64,000 nt of DNA from Rhodobacter sp. (GCA_020637595.1 JACKKE010000008.1:1-64000), one strand, 5' to 3'; numbered from the stretch's first letter, positions 24,825 through 34,148 are shown. The notes: generated by a model from the letters alone, not told the origin. Made by a program: numbers and translations.

Positions 24825-25949
24825 ATGTTCACCAAGTCTGTCCTGCCGGTTGCCACCGGCCTGTCCCTCATTTTGCCGCTCATCGGCACGGCGACACCGG
24901 CTGCCGCGGAAACCGATGTGCTCTATGGCAGTTTCGCCCCGGCGACCTCGGCCTTTTCCACCGGCTATCTGGTGCCCTGGATCGACGCGATCACCGCAGC
25001 GACCGGCGGCAGCGTGCACTTCAACTATGTTCCGGGCGGTGGCGTGGTCGACATGCGCACCGCGGTATCGGGCATCCGCGACGGGGTCGTCGACGGGGCC
25101 TTCTATGTCACGGTTTCCTATGCCTCGGACCTGCCGGTCCTGTTCATGCTGTCCGAGCTGATCGGTCTGGGGGTGTCGAACGGCGCGCGGCTCGGGGCGT
25201 TCAACGAATTCGTCATCGAGGACTGCCCGGAATGCCAGGCCGAGCTGGCCGGCTGGAACCAGCAGTTCCTCGGCGGCTACAGCCTGGGCGACTATTACCT
25301 GTTCTGCACCCGTGAAGTCCGCACGCGCGACGATTTCAACGGCCTGCGGGTCCGCGCGATCCCGCCCTATTCGCGGCTCTTCGGGGCGGTGGGCGATATC
25401 GTTCCGGTCACTGTCAGCCTGACCGATTCCTACGAGGCCCTGCAGCGCGGGCAGGTCGATTGTCACGCCGGCCCGGCCAGCACCTATGTCACCTACTCGT
25501 TCATCGACATCGCCGATCATGTCGTCGAGCTGTCCTCGGGGGCGTCCTTTGGCGGGTCGATCTTTACCTTCAGCCAGGACAAATGGGCCGAATTTACACC
25601 TGAAGAGCGCCAGGCGATCCTGCATGCCACCGCCGAGGCCTCGGCGCACGGGGCGATTGCCTATGCCGCCCAGGACGCCGCCGCGCTGGAGGCCGCGCGT
25701 GCGCATGGCAGCACGATCGTGCAGGTTGACGATGCGGTGCAGCAGGCCCTGGCCGGCTGGATCGCCGGCAACGGCACCGGGGCGGCGGAACGTGCCGCCG
25801 AACGGGGCGTCAGCAATGCCCAGGAGATCGTCGACCGCTTCCTGCCCTATATCGACCGCTGGAACGCGCTGATCCCGGCCGACGACGACGAGGCCGCCAT
25901 TGCCGAGGTGCTCTGGACCGAGATCTACGCCGACTATCCGGCGCAGTGA
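24825..25949 (+). CDS. dctP: TRAP transporter substrate-binding protein (DctP family), first system
   Basis: This 374-residue periplasmic protein has a signal peptide (about 1-28, cleaved after PAAAE-type residues) and a DctP fold. It contains LRVRAIPPYSRLFGAVGDIVPVTVSLTDSYEALQRGQVDCHAG, of which the Arg in the RVRAIP segment is the usual carboxylate anchor. TRAP proteins bind organic acids, so the pathway substrate is probably a carboxylate. DctQ and DctM follow after a hairpin. Two FadR-type operators stand at its promoter. Confidence 0.9.
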   Translation: MFTKSVLPVATGLSLILPLIGTATPAAAETDVLYGSFAPATSAFSTGYLVPWIDAITAATGGSVHFNYVPGGGVVDMRTAVSGIRDGVVDGAFYVTVSYASDLPVLFMLSELIGLGVSNGARLGAFNEFVIEDCPECQAELAGWNQQFLGGYSLGDYYLFCTREVRTRDDFNGLRVRAIPPYSRLFGAVGDIVPVTVSLTDSYEALQRGQVDCHAGPASTYVTYSFIDIADHVVELSSGASFGGSIFTFSQDKWAEFTPEERQAILHATAEASAHGAIAYAAQDAAALEAARAHGSTIVQVDDAVQQALAGWIAGNGTGAAERAAERGVSNAQEIVDRFLPYIDRWNALIPADDDEAAIAEVLWTEIYADYPAQ

Positions 25950-25960
25950 TCGCCTTCCCA

Positions 25961-25989
25961 GGCAGCGCCGGCTGACCGGCGGCGCTGCC
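25961..25989 (+). other. Hairpin between DctP and DctQ genes
   Basis: GGCAGCGCC and GGCGCTGCC form a 9-bp stem in the 73-bp gap. Such elements often give more binding protein than membrane subunits. No T tract follows. Confidence 0.5.
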
Positions 25990-26022
25990 TGTCCCTGAAC
26001 CGCCGGCAAGGGGCTTCCCGCC

Positions 26023-26541
26023 ATGAAGGGCCTAACCCGTCTGACCTGGCAGCTGATGCGACTGTTGTTCCTGGTGGGATCGGTCGCGGTGCTGCTGATG
26101 ATGCTCCATATCGGCGCTGACGTTCTGTCCCGCGCGTTGCTGGGGCGGCCGACCGTCGGCATGGTCGAGACCGTCACCAACTATTACATGATCGCCGTGT
26201 GCTTCCTGCCGCTGGCCTTCGTCCAGATCCAGGGCGGGCACCTGACGGTCGATTCCTTTACCATGATGCTGCCGCCGCAGGCGCTGCGCGTGGTGCTGGT
26301 GCTGTCGCTGCTGGTCGCGGCCGTGATTACCGGGCTGCTGACCTGGCATTCGGCGATCTCGGCGCTGCACAAGACACGCACCGGCGAATACACCGACCTG
26401 TCGGTCGTCGACTTTCCGCTGTGGCCGGCGCGCTGGCTGCTGGTGATCGGATACGGCGCGACCTTCGTCACCCTGTGCCTGCAATGCCTGCTGAGCCTTG
26501 CCGGGAAACCCCTGCCGACGCTGGAGCACGCGCATGGATAA
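26023..26541 (+). CDS. dctQ: TRAP transporter small membrane subunit (DctQ), first system
   Basis: This 172-residue protein has four predicted membrane segments and the DctQ-family features RALLGRPTVGMVETVTNYYM and SVVDFPLWPARWLL. It overlaps the DctM start by 8 bp. Together with DctP and DctM it forms a Na+- or H+-driven importer. Confidence 0.9.
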   Translation: MKGLTRLTWQLMRLLFLVGSVAVLLMMLHIGADVLSRALLGRPTVGMVETVTNYYMIAVCFLPLAFVQIQGGHLTVDSFTMMLPPQALRVVLVLSLLVAAVITGLLTWHSAISALHKTRTGEYTDLSVVDFPLWPARWLLVIGYGATFVTLCLQCLLSLAGKPLPTLEHAHG

Positions 26542-27841
26542 CACCACGATCGGTCTTCTGGGCGTCGGCGTGCTGATGGTATTGATGGCGCTGCGCGTGC
26601 CCATCGGCTTTGCCCTGGCGACGGTGGCTTTTGGCGGCACCTGGGCGGTGCGGGGGCCGCGCCCGGCGGCGTCGATCCTGCAGAACCTGCCCTATGAATT
26701 CACCGCGCATTGGACCCTGACGGCGGTGCCGATGTTCCTGCTGATGGGGGCGCTGGCCGGGAATTCCGGGCTGACGACGGATCTGTTCCGCGCATTGCGC
26801 CTGCTGTTCGGGCGGTTCCGTGGCGGCATCGCCGTCGCGACCAACTTTGCCGGGGCCGGGTTCGCCGCCGCCTGCGGGTCGAGCATGGCGACCACCGCCA
26901 CCCTGGGCCGCATTGCCGTGCCCGAGATGCTGGCGGCGGGCTATTCGCCGGCGCTGGCGACCGGCGTCGCTTCGGCGGTCGGGACGCTGGGCGCGATCAT
27001 CCCGCCGTCGATTATGATGATCGTCTACGCGATCTTTGCCGAAGTCTCGGCCGGCAAGATGCTGATCGCTGGGATCCTGCCGGGGGTGCTGACGGCGGTG
27101 GCCTATGCGCTGGCGATCAACCTGGTGGTTCGTGCCCGACCGGCCCTGGCCCCGGCGCTGCGCCCCGAGGTGCTGCCGCGCGGCGAGACCCGGCGCATCC
27201 TCTTGCGCACCTGGCCACTGCCGGTGCTCAGCCTCGGGGTGATCGGCGGCATCTATTCGGGCCTCGTCTCGCCGACCGAGGCCGGGGCGCTGGGCGCGAT
27301 CCTGGCCTTTGTCGTGGCCGCCCTGCGCAAGGCACTGACTGGCGCGGTGATCCGCCGCAGCCTCTATGAAACGGTGTCGACGACGGCCTCGATCCTGTTC
27401 ATCGCCACCGGCGCGCTGTTGTTCACGCGCTTTCTGGCGCTGACCGGGCTGCCCTATGAGATCGCCGGCATGATCGACGAGATGGGCACCAATCCGCTGG
27501 TGATCGTGCTGGGCGCGTCGATCGTCTATCTGGTCTTCGGTTGTTTCCTCGATCCGCTGGGGGTGCTGCTGCTGACCCTGCCGGTGGTGCTGCCGATCTT
27601 TCACGCCGCCGACATCGACCCGATCTGGATCGGCGTGATCATCGTCAAATACCTGGAGATCGGCATGCTGACGCCCCCCCTCGGGCTGAACGTCTTCGTG
27701 ATGAAGGGCGTGGTCGGCGATCGCGTGCCGCTGGGCACGATCTTTCGCGGCGTCTCGCTGTTCCTGGCCGCCGAAGTGGTGGTGATGGCGCTGCTCATCG
27801 CCTTTCCGCAGATCGTCACCTTCCTGCCCAACCTGATGTGA
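26534..27841 (+). CDS. dctM: TRAP transporter large membrane subunit (DctM), first system
   Basis: This 435-residue protein has about 12 membrane segments. Family blocks include LRVPIGFALA, GSSMATTATLGRIAVPEM and the ATGVASAVGTLGAIIPPS hairpin region. The start chosen (MDNTTIGLLG) overlaps the DctQ stop. The DUF35 gene begins 5 bp after its stop, linking transport to the CoA pathway in one operon. Confidence 0.92.
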   Translation: MDNTTIGLLGVGVLMVLMALRVPIGFALATVAFGGTWAVRGPRPAASILQNLPYEFTAHWTLTAVPMFLLMGALAGNSGLTTDLFRALRLLFGRFRGGIAVATNFAGAGFAAACGSSMATTATLGRIAVPEMLAAGYSPALATGVASAVGTLGAIIPPSIMMIVYAIFAEVSAGKMLIAGILPGVLTAVAYALAINLVVRARPALAPALRPEVLPRGETRRILLRTWPLPVLSLGVIGGIYSGLVSPTEAGALGAILAFVVAALRKALTGAVIRRSLYETVSTTASILFIATGALLFTRFLALTGLPYEIAGMIDEMGTNPLVIVLGASIVYLVFGCFLDPLGVLLLTLPVVLPIFHAADIDPIWIGVIIVKYLEIGMLTPPLGLNVFVMKGVVGDRVPLGTIFRGVSLFLAAEVVVMALLIAFPQIVTFLPNLM

Positions 27842-27846
27842 GACCC

Positions 27847-28221
27847 ATGACCGACTTTCCCAACGGACCCGACGCGCAGTTCCGCCAGTTCCTGGCCGAG
27901 GGGCGCTTCATGCTACAGCTGTGCGGGGCCTGCGGGCGGCATGTCTTTGCACCGCGCGTGCTGTGCAAACATTGCGGGTCCGACCGGCTGGACTGGGTCG
28001 CGGCCAGCGGCCGGGCTACCGTCCATGCCGCGACCGTGGTGCGTCAGAAACCCGAGAAGGGGGGCGATTACCTCTACGCGCTGATGGATCTGGCCGAGGG
28101 TGTGCGGATGATCTCGACGGTGGTCGGAACCCCGCCCGACGCGGTGCGCATCGGTGACCGCCTGCGGGCCGAGATCGACGACACCCCGCGCGTGGTGTTC
28201 CGCAAGGAGGGCGCGGCATGA
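27847..28221 (+). CDS. DUF35 zinc-ribbon/OB-fold protein, partner of the thiolase-like protein
   Basis: This 124-residue protein has a rubredoxin-like zinc ribbon, CGACGRHVFAPRVLCKHCGS (two CxxC pairs), and then an OB-fold. DUF35 proteins bind acyl-CoA and form complexes with thiolase-like enzymes, as ChsH2 does with the aldolase Ltp2 in sterol side-chain degradation. It is coupled to the thiolase-like gene by a 4-bp overlap, exactly the arrangement expected for such a complex. Confidence 0.88.
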   Translation: MTDFPNGPDAQFRQFLAEGRFMLQLCGACGRHVFAPRVLCKHCGSDRLDWVAASGRATVHAATVVRQKPEKGGDYLYALMDLAEGVRMISTVVGTPPDAVRIGDRLRAEIDDTPRVVFRKEGAA

Positions 28222-29363
28222 GCATGGATCTGCGCAGCAAGGCCGCCGTGGCCGGTGTCGGGCTCTACGGGCTGGGCGAGGCCCCCGGCGAGACCCACAT
28301 GGAAATCATGGCCCGCGCGGTAAAAGCCGCGCTGGATGACGCCGGGGTCGCACTGGCCGAGGTCGACGGGCTGTTCACCACCAACATGAACAACCTGCTG
28401 GCCGGGCCATCGGTGGCGGAATACCTGGGCATCGTGCCGCGGGTCACCGATGCCACCAATTTCGGCGGATCGGCCTTTGTTGCCTATCTGCAGTCGGCGA
28501 CGATGGCGATTGCCACCGGCCTCTGCGAGGTGGCGCTGATCTGCTACGGTTCGAACCAGCGGACCGCCTCGGGCAAGCTGCATTCGCCGGTCGAGCCGCA
28601 GCCCTACGAGGCGCCCTATAAACCCCGCAACCCGATCACCGCCTATGCGCTGGCGACCGCGCGGCACATGCATGACTTTGGCACCACGCGCCGCGATCTG
28701 GCCGAGGTCGCGGTGTCGATGCGCGACTGGGCGCAGCTGAACCCCGATGCCTTCCTGCGCGATCCGTTGAGCGTGGACGAGGTTCTGGCGGCGCGCATGG
28801 TGGCGGATCCGCTGAGCGTGCGTGACTGCTGCCTGGTCACCGATGGCGGCGGCGCGGTCGTGCTGGTGTCCGAGGCCCGCGCCCGGACCTTGCGCAAGGC
28901 GCCGGTCTGGGTGCGCGGCTTTGGCGTGGCGCATACCCACAAGTCGATCATGGAGATGCCCGAGCTGACGATCAGCCCGGCGGCGATCTCGGGGCCGCTG
29001 GCCTTCGACATGGCGGGGGTGACGCCGAAGGATATCGACATCGTCGAGCTTTACGACGCCTTCACCATCAATCCGATCCTGTTCATGGAAGACCTGGGCT
29101 TCTGCCCGAAGGGGCAGGGGGGGCGCTTTTTTACCGAAGGGCATAGCCGCCCGGGCGGCCGCCTGCCGGTGAACACCAATGGCGGAGGCCTGTCCTGCAC
29201 CCATCCCGGCATGTATGGCGTCTTCACCATCATTGAGGCCGTGCAACAATTGCGCGGCGAAGCCGGTGCGCGGCAGGTTTCGGATTGCGCGCTGGCCCTA
29301 GTGCATGGCAATGGCGGCACGCTGGCCAGTCAGGCGACGGGAATCCTGGGGCTGGAACGATGA
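28218..29363 (+). CDS. Thiolase-like protein (SCP-x/Ltp2 class), candidate retro-aldolase
   Basis: This 381-residue protein has the thiolase fold of the lipid-transfer/SCP-x class. The region where true thiolases carry the nucleophilic Cys (N-x-C-x-x-G-S) reads TNFGGSAF here, without Cys. The C-terminal His-bearing loop, NGGGLSCTHPGMYG, is kept. Loss of the nucleophile together with a DUF35 partner is the pattern of Ltp2-type aldolases that split a tertiary beta-hydroxyacyl-CoA. That activity is inferred; a thiolase of unusual mechanism or a regulatory role cannot be excluded. It overlaps the regulator's possible early start. Confidence 0.8.
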   Translation: MSMDLRSKAAVAGVGLYGLGEAPGETHMEIMARAVKAALDDAGVALAEVDGLFTTNMNNLLAGPSVAEYLGIVPRVTDATNFGGSAFVAYLQSATMAIATGLCEVALICYGSNQRTASGKLHSPVEPQPYEAPYKPRNPITAYALATARHMHDFGTTRRDLAEVAVSMRDWAQLNPDAFLRDPLSVDEVLAARMVADPLSVRDCCLVTDGGGAVVLVSEARARTLRKAPVWVRGFGVAHTHKSIMEMPELTISPAAISGPLAFDMAGVTPKDIDIVELYDAFTINPILFMEDLGFCPKGQGGRFFTEGHSRPGGRLPVNTNGGGLSCTHPGMYGVFTIIEAVQQLRGEAGARQVSDCALALVHGNGGTLASQATGILGLER

Positions 29364-29383
29364 TCGCGGGCGGAGGGAAGCTC

Positions 29384-30115
29384 ATGGTGTTCAAACCGGT
29401 GTCGGGGACGCGCGCATTCGAGATGATCAGCGAGCAGATCCGCTCGCAGATCGAAGGGCGTCACCTGCGGCCCGGCGACAAGCTGCCGCCCGAGCGCGAG
29501 CTGGCCGTGCAGTTCGGCGTGTCGCGCAACGCGGTGCGCGAGGCGCTGCGCGGGCTCGAGAATGCCGGGCTGATCGGCCTGCAGAAGGGGGTTCATGGCG
29601 GGGCCTTCGTGCTCGAAGCTTCCGAGCAGCCGGTGTTGCGCTCGTTTCGGGACATGATGGCGCTGGGCTCGATCAGCCTCGATCATCTGACCGAGGCGCG
29701 GATCGGGATTATGAAGGTGATCCTTGAAAACGCCGCCCGCCGCGCCACGCCCGAGGCCCTGCGCCGTATCGAGCGCAACATCGACGCCACCGAGGCGGCG
29801 CTGATCGCCCGACGGGATGAGGAGCTGCTGGAGTTGACGGGTGAATTCTATCACCTGCTGGCCGAAGCGACGCAAAACCCCGTTCTGATGCTGGTCATCA
29901 CCCCGATCTATGAAATCGTTCGCCGTTTCGTGCATGCCGCCGGCATCCATGCGACCGAGCCGGTGATCGTCTCGCGTCGGGCAGTGCTGGCCAAACTGCG
30001 GGCGCGGGATGCTTCCGGGGCCATCGCCCTGATGAACGCGCATCTGGAAACGGTTCACGCCGCGATCCTGCGTCATTTCCCCGAGGGCACGCTGCCGTCG
30101 ATCCATACCCCCTGA
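29384..30115 (+). CDS. FadR-type GntR regulator 1
   Basis: This 243-residue protein has a winged helix (about 10-75: PGDKLPPERELAVQFGVSRNAVREALRGLE, then KGVHGGAFV) and an FCD domain that likely senses an acyl-CoA or acid. The recognition helix SRNAVREALR is typical of proteins that bind palindromes with a TGG/CCA core. I chose the ATG after GGAGGG; an ATG at 29360 overlapping the thiolase stop is possible. It lies between the TRAP/aldolase operon and the beta-oxidation operon, both preceded by AATGG-N5-CCATT-like sites. Confidence 0.88.
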   Translation: MVFKPVSGTRAFEMISEQIRSQIEGRHLRPGDKLPPERELAVQFGVSRNAVREALRGLENAGLIGLQKGVHGGAFVLEASEQPVLRSFRDMMALGSISLDHLTEARIGIMKVILENAARRATPEALRRIERNIDATEAALIARRDEELLELTGEFYHLLAEATQNPVLMLVITPIYEIVRRFVHAAGIHATEPVIVSRRAVLAKLRARDASGAIALMNAHLETVHAAILRHFPEGTLPSIHTP

Positions 30116-30175
30116 CATCCTGCGTCCGGCGGAACGGCGGCGAGCGGCGCACAGACGAGGCTCGTTCTCCGTTTC

Positions 30176-30190
30176 AAAGGAAGAACCATT
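30176..30190. promoter_or_regulatory. FadR-type operator ahead of the beta-oxidation operon
   Basis: AAAGGAAGAACCATT matches the recurrent 15-bp site with one weaker half. It lies 26 bp before the SDR start, between regulator 1 and the SDR gene. Confidence 0.55.
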
Positions 30191-30215
30191 CAAAGAAAAA
30201 CCGGAGGAACTGCCC

Positions 30216-31121
30216 ATGAAACCGCTCGAAGGCAAGGTTGCGATCATCACCGGCGCGGGGCGCGGCATCGGCCGGGCACTGGCGCTGGGCTATGCCGAAG
30301 CCGGCGCCAAGGTGGTGGTCAATGACCTTGGCACCGATCTGTCCGGGCAGGGCGACGGCACATCGCCGGCCGAAGAAGTCGTGCGCGAGATCGAGGCGGC
30401 GGGTGGCTCGGCGGTGGCCGACGGCCATTCGGTGGCCGATCCGGCGCAGGCCGAAGCCATCGTGCAGACCGCGCTCGACCGGTTCGGCCGGCTGGATGCG
30501 GTGGTGAACAACGCCGGGATCGTGCGCGACGGTCTGTTCCACAAGATGAGCTTCGAGAATTTCGACAGCGTGGTGAAGGTCCATCTCTATGGCAGCTACA
30601 ACGTCAGCCGGGCCGCGGCGACGGTGTTCCGCGAGCAGGGTTCGGGCGCCTATGTGCATTTCACCTCGACCGCCGGGCTGATCGGCAATCTGGGGCAGGC
30701 GAACTATTCGGCGGCCAAGGCGGCGATTGCCGGGCTGTCGCGCTCGATCTCGATCGACATGGCGCGGTTCGGGGTGCGGTCGAACTGCATCGCGCCTTTC
30801 GCGCTGACCAGGATGGTGACCTCGGTGCCGACCAGCGACCCCGTGGCCTTTGCCGAAAAGCGCAAGCACATGACCGCCGAGAAACTGGTGCCGATGAGCG
30901 TCTTCCTGGCCTCTGATGACGCGGCCGAGGTGAACGGTCAGGTCTTTGCCGTGCGTGGCAACGAGATCTTCGTGATGAGCCAGCCGCGTCCGGTGCGCGG
31001 GCTGCATCGCGCCGACGGCTGGACGCAGGAAAGCATCCGCGACGTCTTCCTGCCCTCGGTGAAGCGCGACCTGACGGGGCCCGAGACGACGATGGACGTC
31101 TTCCACTGGGACGCGATCTGA
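30216..31121 (+). CDS. SDR dehydrogenase (MFE-2-type 3-hydroxyacyl-CoA dehydrogenase)
   Basis: This 301-residue short-chain dehydrogenase has the Rossmann motif GAGRGIGRALALG, the NNAG motif in VVNNAGIVRD, and the catalytic Tyr-x3-Lys in NYSAAKAA. The NDLG after the second strand and the long C-terminus resemble the SDR domain of peroxisomal multifunctional enzyme 2, which oxidises 3-hydroxyacyl-CoA. A MaoC hydratase in the same operon would supply the other half of that enzyme. The start follows GGAGGAA. It ends by overlapping the next gene by one base. Confidence 0.87.
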   Translation: MKPLEGKVAIITGAGRGIGRALALGYAEAGAKVVVNDLGTDLSGQGDGTSPAEEVVREIEAAGGSAVADGHSVADPAQAEAIVQTALDRFGRLDAVVNNAGIVRDGLFHKMSFENFDSVVKVHLYGSYNVSRAAATVFREQGSGAYVHFTSTAGLIGNLGQANYSAAKAAIAGLSRSISIDMARFGVRSNCIAPFALTRMVTSVPTSDPVAFAEKRKHMTAEKLVPMSVFLASDDAAEVNGQVFAVRGNEIFVMSQPRPVRGLHRADGWTQESIRDVFLPSVKRDLTGPETTMDVFHWDAI

Positions 31122-32284
31122 TGCACGCCGATCCGATCGACGCGCTGTTGGGCTCTGACGAACGGGCCTTCAGGGCCGAGGTGCGCGGGTTCATCCGGGA
31201 CACGCTGCCCGAAAGCACCCGGCGCAACGCCGATCTCGGGCGGCACGCGACCAGGGACGAGGTGCTGCACTGGCAGCGCGCCCTTTACGCGCGCGGATGG
31301 GCGGCGCCGACCTGGCCCGAGGCCTATGGCGGCACCGGCTGGGATCCGGTCCGGCAGTTTCTGTTCACGCTGGAATGCGGGCTGGGCTCGGCACCCAAGG
31401 TGCCGGCCTTTGGCACCAAGATGATCGGTCCGGTCCTTTATACCTTCGGTTCCGAGGCGCAGAAGGCGTTTTACCTGCCGCGCATCCTGCGGGCCGAGGA
31501 CTGGTGGTGCCAGGGGTTCTCGGAACCCGGCGCGGGGTCGGATCTGGCGGCGCTCAAGACCCGGGCCGAACGGGTCGGGGACCGCTATGTCGTCAATGGC
31601 CAGAAGATCTGGACGACCAAGGCCCAGCACGCGAACCGGATGTTCGCGCTGGTGCGCACCGCGACGGGGGCGCGGCGGCAGGATGGCATCTCGATGCTGC
31701 TGATCGACATGGACAGCCCGGGGATCGAGTTGCGGCCGATCATCGGTATCGACGGCAGCCACAGCCTGAACGAGGTGTTCCTGACCGATGTCGCGGTGCC
31801 CGCCGGGAACCTCGTCGGGGACGAGGGGCGGGGTTGGGACTATGCGCGGTTCCTGCTGGCCAACGAACGCAGCGATATCACCGGCGTCGGCCGCTCGCGC
31901 CGGCAGCTGGCACGATTGCGCGCGCTGGTCGGGCAGCGCGGGGCCGGGGCAGGCCTGCTGGCGGCGATTGCCGAAGTCGATATCGCGCTGACGGCGGTGG
32001 AACTGACCGAGCTGCGCTATCTCGCGGCGCAGGGGCGGGGCGAGGACATCGGGGCGGGGGCCTCGATCCTCAAGCTGCGCGGGACCGAGGTCCAGCAGGA
32101 GCTGACCCGCCTCTTGCGCGAAGTTCTGGGCGCCGAGGCGCTGCGCTTTGGTGCGGCGGCGCAGGGCGGGGCCGAGGGGATCGCCGAGGAATACCTCTAT
32201 AACCGCGCCTCGACGATCTATGGCGGATCCAGCGAGATCCAGCGAGGCCTGATCGCCCGCGCGGCAATGGCGGAGGGCGCATGA
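31121..32284 (+). CDS. Acyl-CoA dehydrogenase, FadE-type subunit 1
   Basis: This 387-residue flavoprotein dehydrogenates an acyl-CoA at the alpha-beta position. FAD/substrate blocks visible are WWCQGFSEPGAGSDLAALKT and INGQKIWTTK-like VNGQKIWTTKAQHA, with the C-terminal IYGGSSEIQRGLIA. It is followed by a shorter acyl-CoA dehydrogenase with a 4-bp overlap. Such pairs often form alpha2beta2 enzymes acting on bulky CoA thioesters, as with ChsE1-ChsE2 in sterol degradation. Heteromer formation is inferred. Confidence 0.88.
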   Translation: MHADPIDALLGSDERAFRAEVRGFIRDTLPESTRRNADLGRHATRDEVLHWQRALYARGWAAPTWPEAYGGTGWDPVRQFLFTLECGLGSAPKVPAFGTKMIGPVLYTFGSEAQKAFYLPRILRAEDWWCQGFSEPGAGSDLAALKTRAERVGDRYVVNGQKIWTTKAQHANRMFALVRTATGARRQDGISMLLIDMDSPGIELRPIIGIDGSHSLNEVFLTDVAVPAGNLVGDEGRGWDYARFLLANERSDITGVGRSRRQLARLRALVGQRGAGAGLLAAIAEVDIALTAVELTELRYLAAQGRGEDIGAGASILKLRGTEVQQELTRLLREVLGAEALRFGAAAQGGAEGIAEEYLYNRASTIYGGSSEIQRGLIARAAMAEGA

Positions 32285-33291
32285 CCCTGCTCGACAGTTT
32301 TCACCCCGATCCCGATGGCGCGGCGCTGGCCGAAGGCGCTGCGCGCTGGCTGGCACAGGCTTACCGCCCTGACCCGACGGGCTTTTCGTCCGAACACTGG
32401 GCAGCAATGGCCGCGAGTGGCTGGACCGCGCTGCGGCTGCCCGACGGGGCGGGGGGACTGGCGTTGTCGCTGGCGGCCTGCCTGCCGCTGGTGGCCGAAC
32501 TGGGCGCGGCAGGCTTGCGCGAACCGGTGATCGAAACTGCCCTGGTCGCGGCGCCGCTTGCCGCCCGCGCCGGGGTGGATCCCGCGCTGCTGGGCGACCT
32601 GGCCGAGGGGCGGCGGATCCTGGTGCTGATGGACGACCCGGCGCTGCCGGTGGCGGGCGGGGCCGAGGTGACCGACCTGCTGGTTTTCGACCCCGCGGCA
32701 GAGACGCTGCGCCTCTGCCCGGCCAGCGACGTGCCGGGCGATGTCTGGCAGGGGATGGACGGGCGGTGCATGGCCGACCGGGCCTTGCCGGCGGGGGGGC
32801 TGACGCTGCTGGCCGGCGCTGAGGCCCGTGCTGCCGTGGCCGTCGCCCGGGCCGAGCGGCTGGCCTGCCTGGCTGCCGAGGGTTGCGGCGCGATGGGCCG
32901 TGCGCTGGCGCTGACCGCACGGTATCTCTCGGAACGCCAGCAGTTCGGCAAGCCGCTGGCGCAGTTCCAGGTGTTGCAGCACCGGCTGGCCGACATGCTG
33001 GTGGAACGCGAGCTGTCGCAAAGCATGGCGGCGATCCTGGTGCCCGGCGCTGCGCCGCCGCCCGCCGCGATGCAGGACCGCGCGGTGGCGCATCTGGCGC
33101 GCGCGCTGCGGCTGGTGGGCGAGGCGGCGATCCAGCTGCACGGCGGCATGGGGATGACCGACGAGATGGAGATCGGCCGGGTGTTCAAGCGGATGCTTCA
33201 CCTCGCCACCGCGCTGGGCGGCGAAAGCGCGCCGCGCAACCGCATCACCCGGGCGCTGCAGGCGCGCATCGACGAGGAGACCACCGCATGA
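32281..33291 (+). CDS. Acyl-CoA dehydrogenase, FadE-type subunit 2
   Basis: This 336-residue protein is shorter and more divergent than subunit 1. The C-terminal four-helix domain is clear (ARYLSERQQFGKPLAQFQVLQHRLADM and QLHGGMGMTDEMEIGRVFKRM), while the middle beta domain is reduced. This is the usual look of the non-catalytic or FAD-contributing partner in heteromeric acyl-CoA dehydrogenases. It is coupled to both neighbours by 4-bp overlaps. Confidence 0.85.
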   Translation: MTLLDSFHPDPDGAALAEGAARWLAQAYRPDPTGFSSEHWAAMAASGWTALRLPDGAGGLALSLAACLPLVAELGAAGLREPVIETALVAAPLAARAGVDPALLGDLAEGRRILVLMDDPALPVAGGAEVTDLLVFDPAAETLRLCPASDVPGDVWQGMDGRCMADRALPAGGLTLLAGAEARAAVAVARAERLACLAAEGCGAMGRALALTARYLSERQQFGKPLAQFQVLQHRLADMLVERELSQSMAAILVPGAAPPPAAMQDRAVAHLARALRLVGEAAIQLHGGMGMTDEMEIGRVFKRMLHLATALGGESAPRNRITRALQARIDEETTA

Positions 33292-34148
33292 CCATCACCG
33301 AAGAGGGCCTTCTGGCCTATCGCTTCGATCCGATCGCCTTCCGCGTGAGTGCGCGCGATGCGATCCTTTACGGGTTGGGCCTCGGTCTGGGGGCGGATCC
33401 GACCGATGCCCGGCAATTGCGGCATGTCTACGAGGCCGGGTTGGTGCCCTATCCGACCATGCCGGTGGTCCTGGGGTCACCGGGGATGTGGTTCGGCAAG
33501 GCCGGGCTGGACGCGCGCAAGGTTCTGCACGGCGCGCAGGCGCTGGAGGTTCTGTCGCCGCTGCCGATGGAGACCAACCTCGTGGCCACCAATGCGGTCA
33601 GCGATCTGGTGGACCGCGGGCCGGACAAGGGCGCTGTCGTCGAGGTCACGCGGCGGATCGACACCGCGGATGGCCAGCCGGTCGCACGGGTCGTCTCGAC
33701 CTATATGTGCATGGGCGATGGCGGGTTCGGGGGAACACGCAGCCGCGCCGCCGGCGCGCCGCCTGCACGGCCCGACCGGGCGCCGGATGCCACCGCCCGG
33801 ATTGCCACGCTGCCGCAGGCCGCGCTGATCTACCGGCTGAACGGCGACATGAACCCGCTGCACGCCGACCCGGCGATGGCGGCAAGGCTGGGGTTCGACC
33901 GGCCGATTCTGCACGGGCTCTGCACGCTGGGTCATGCCACCCGTGCCCTGCTGGGCGAAACCGCGGATGGCGAGGCAAGCCGCCTGCGCGCCCTGTCGGC
34001 GCGGATGAGCCGCCCGGTCTATCCGGGTGAGACGCTGGAGATCGCGCTGTGGCGGGCCGGCGGACAGGTTCTGTTCGAGGCCAGCGCCGTCGAGCGCGGC
34101 GTGACGGTCCTGTCGGGTGGGCAGTTGCAGCTGGAGGGCACCGCATGA
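33288..34148 (+). CDS. MaoC-family enoyl-CoA hydratase 2
   Basis: This 286-residue double hot-dog protein resembles the hydratase-2 part of MFE-2. The N-terminal half is the degenerate domain (AILYGLGLGLGADP), and the C-terminal half has the catalytic hydratase-2 motif, GDMNPLHADPAMAARLGF, followed by PILHGLCTLG. It hydrates trans-2-enoyl-CoA to the (R)-3-hydroxy form, matching the SDR. It overlaps the dehydrogenase upstream and the crotonase downstream by 4 bp each. Confidence 0.9.
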   Translation: MTITEEGLLAYRFDPIAFRVSARDAILYGLGLGLGADPTDARQLRHVYEAGLVPYPTMPVVLGSPGMWFGKAGLDARKVLHGAQALEVLSPLPMETNLVATNAVSDLVDRGPDKGAVVEVTRRIDTADGQPVARVVSTYMCMGDGGFGGTRSRAAGAPPARPDRAPDATARIATLPQAALIYRLNGDMNPLHADPAMAARLGFDRPILHGLCTLGHATRALLGETADGEASRLRALSARMSRPVYPGETLEIALWRAGGQVLFEASAVERGVTVLSGGQLQLEGTA

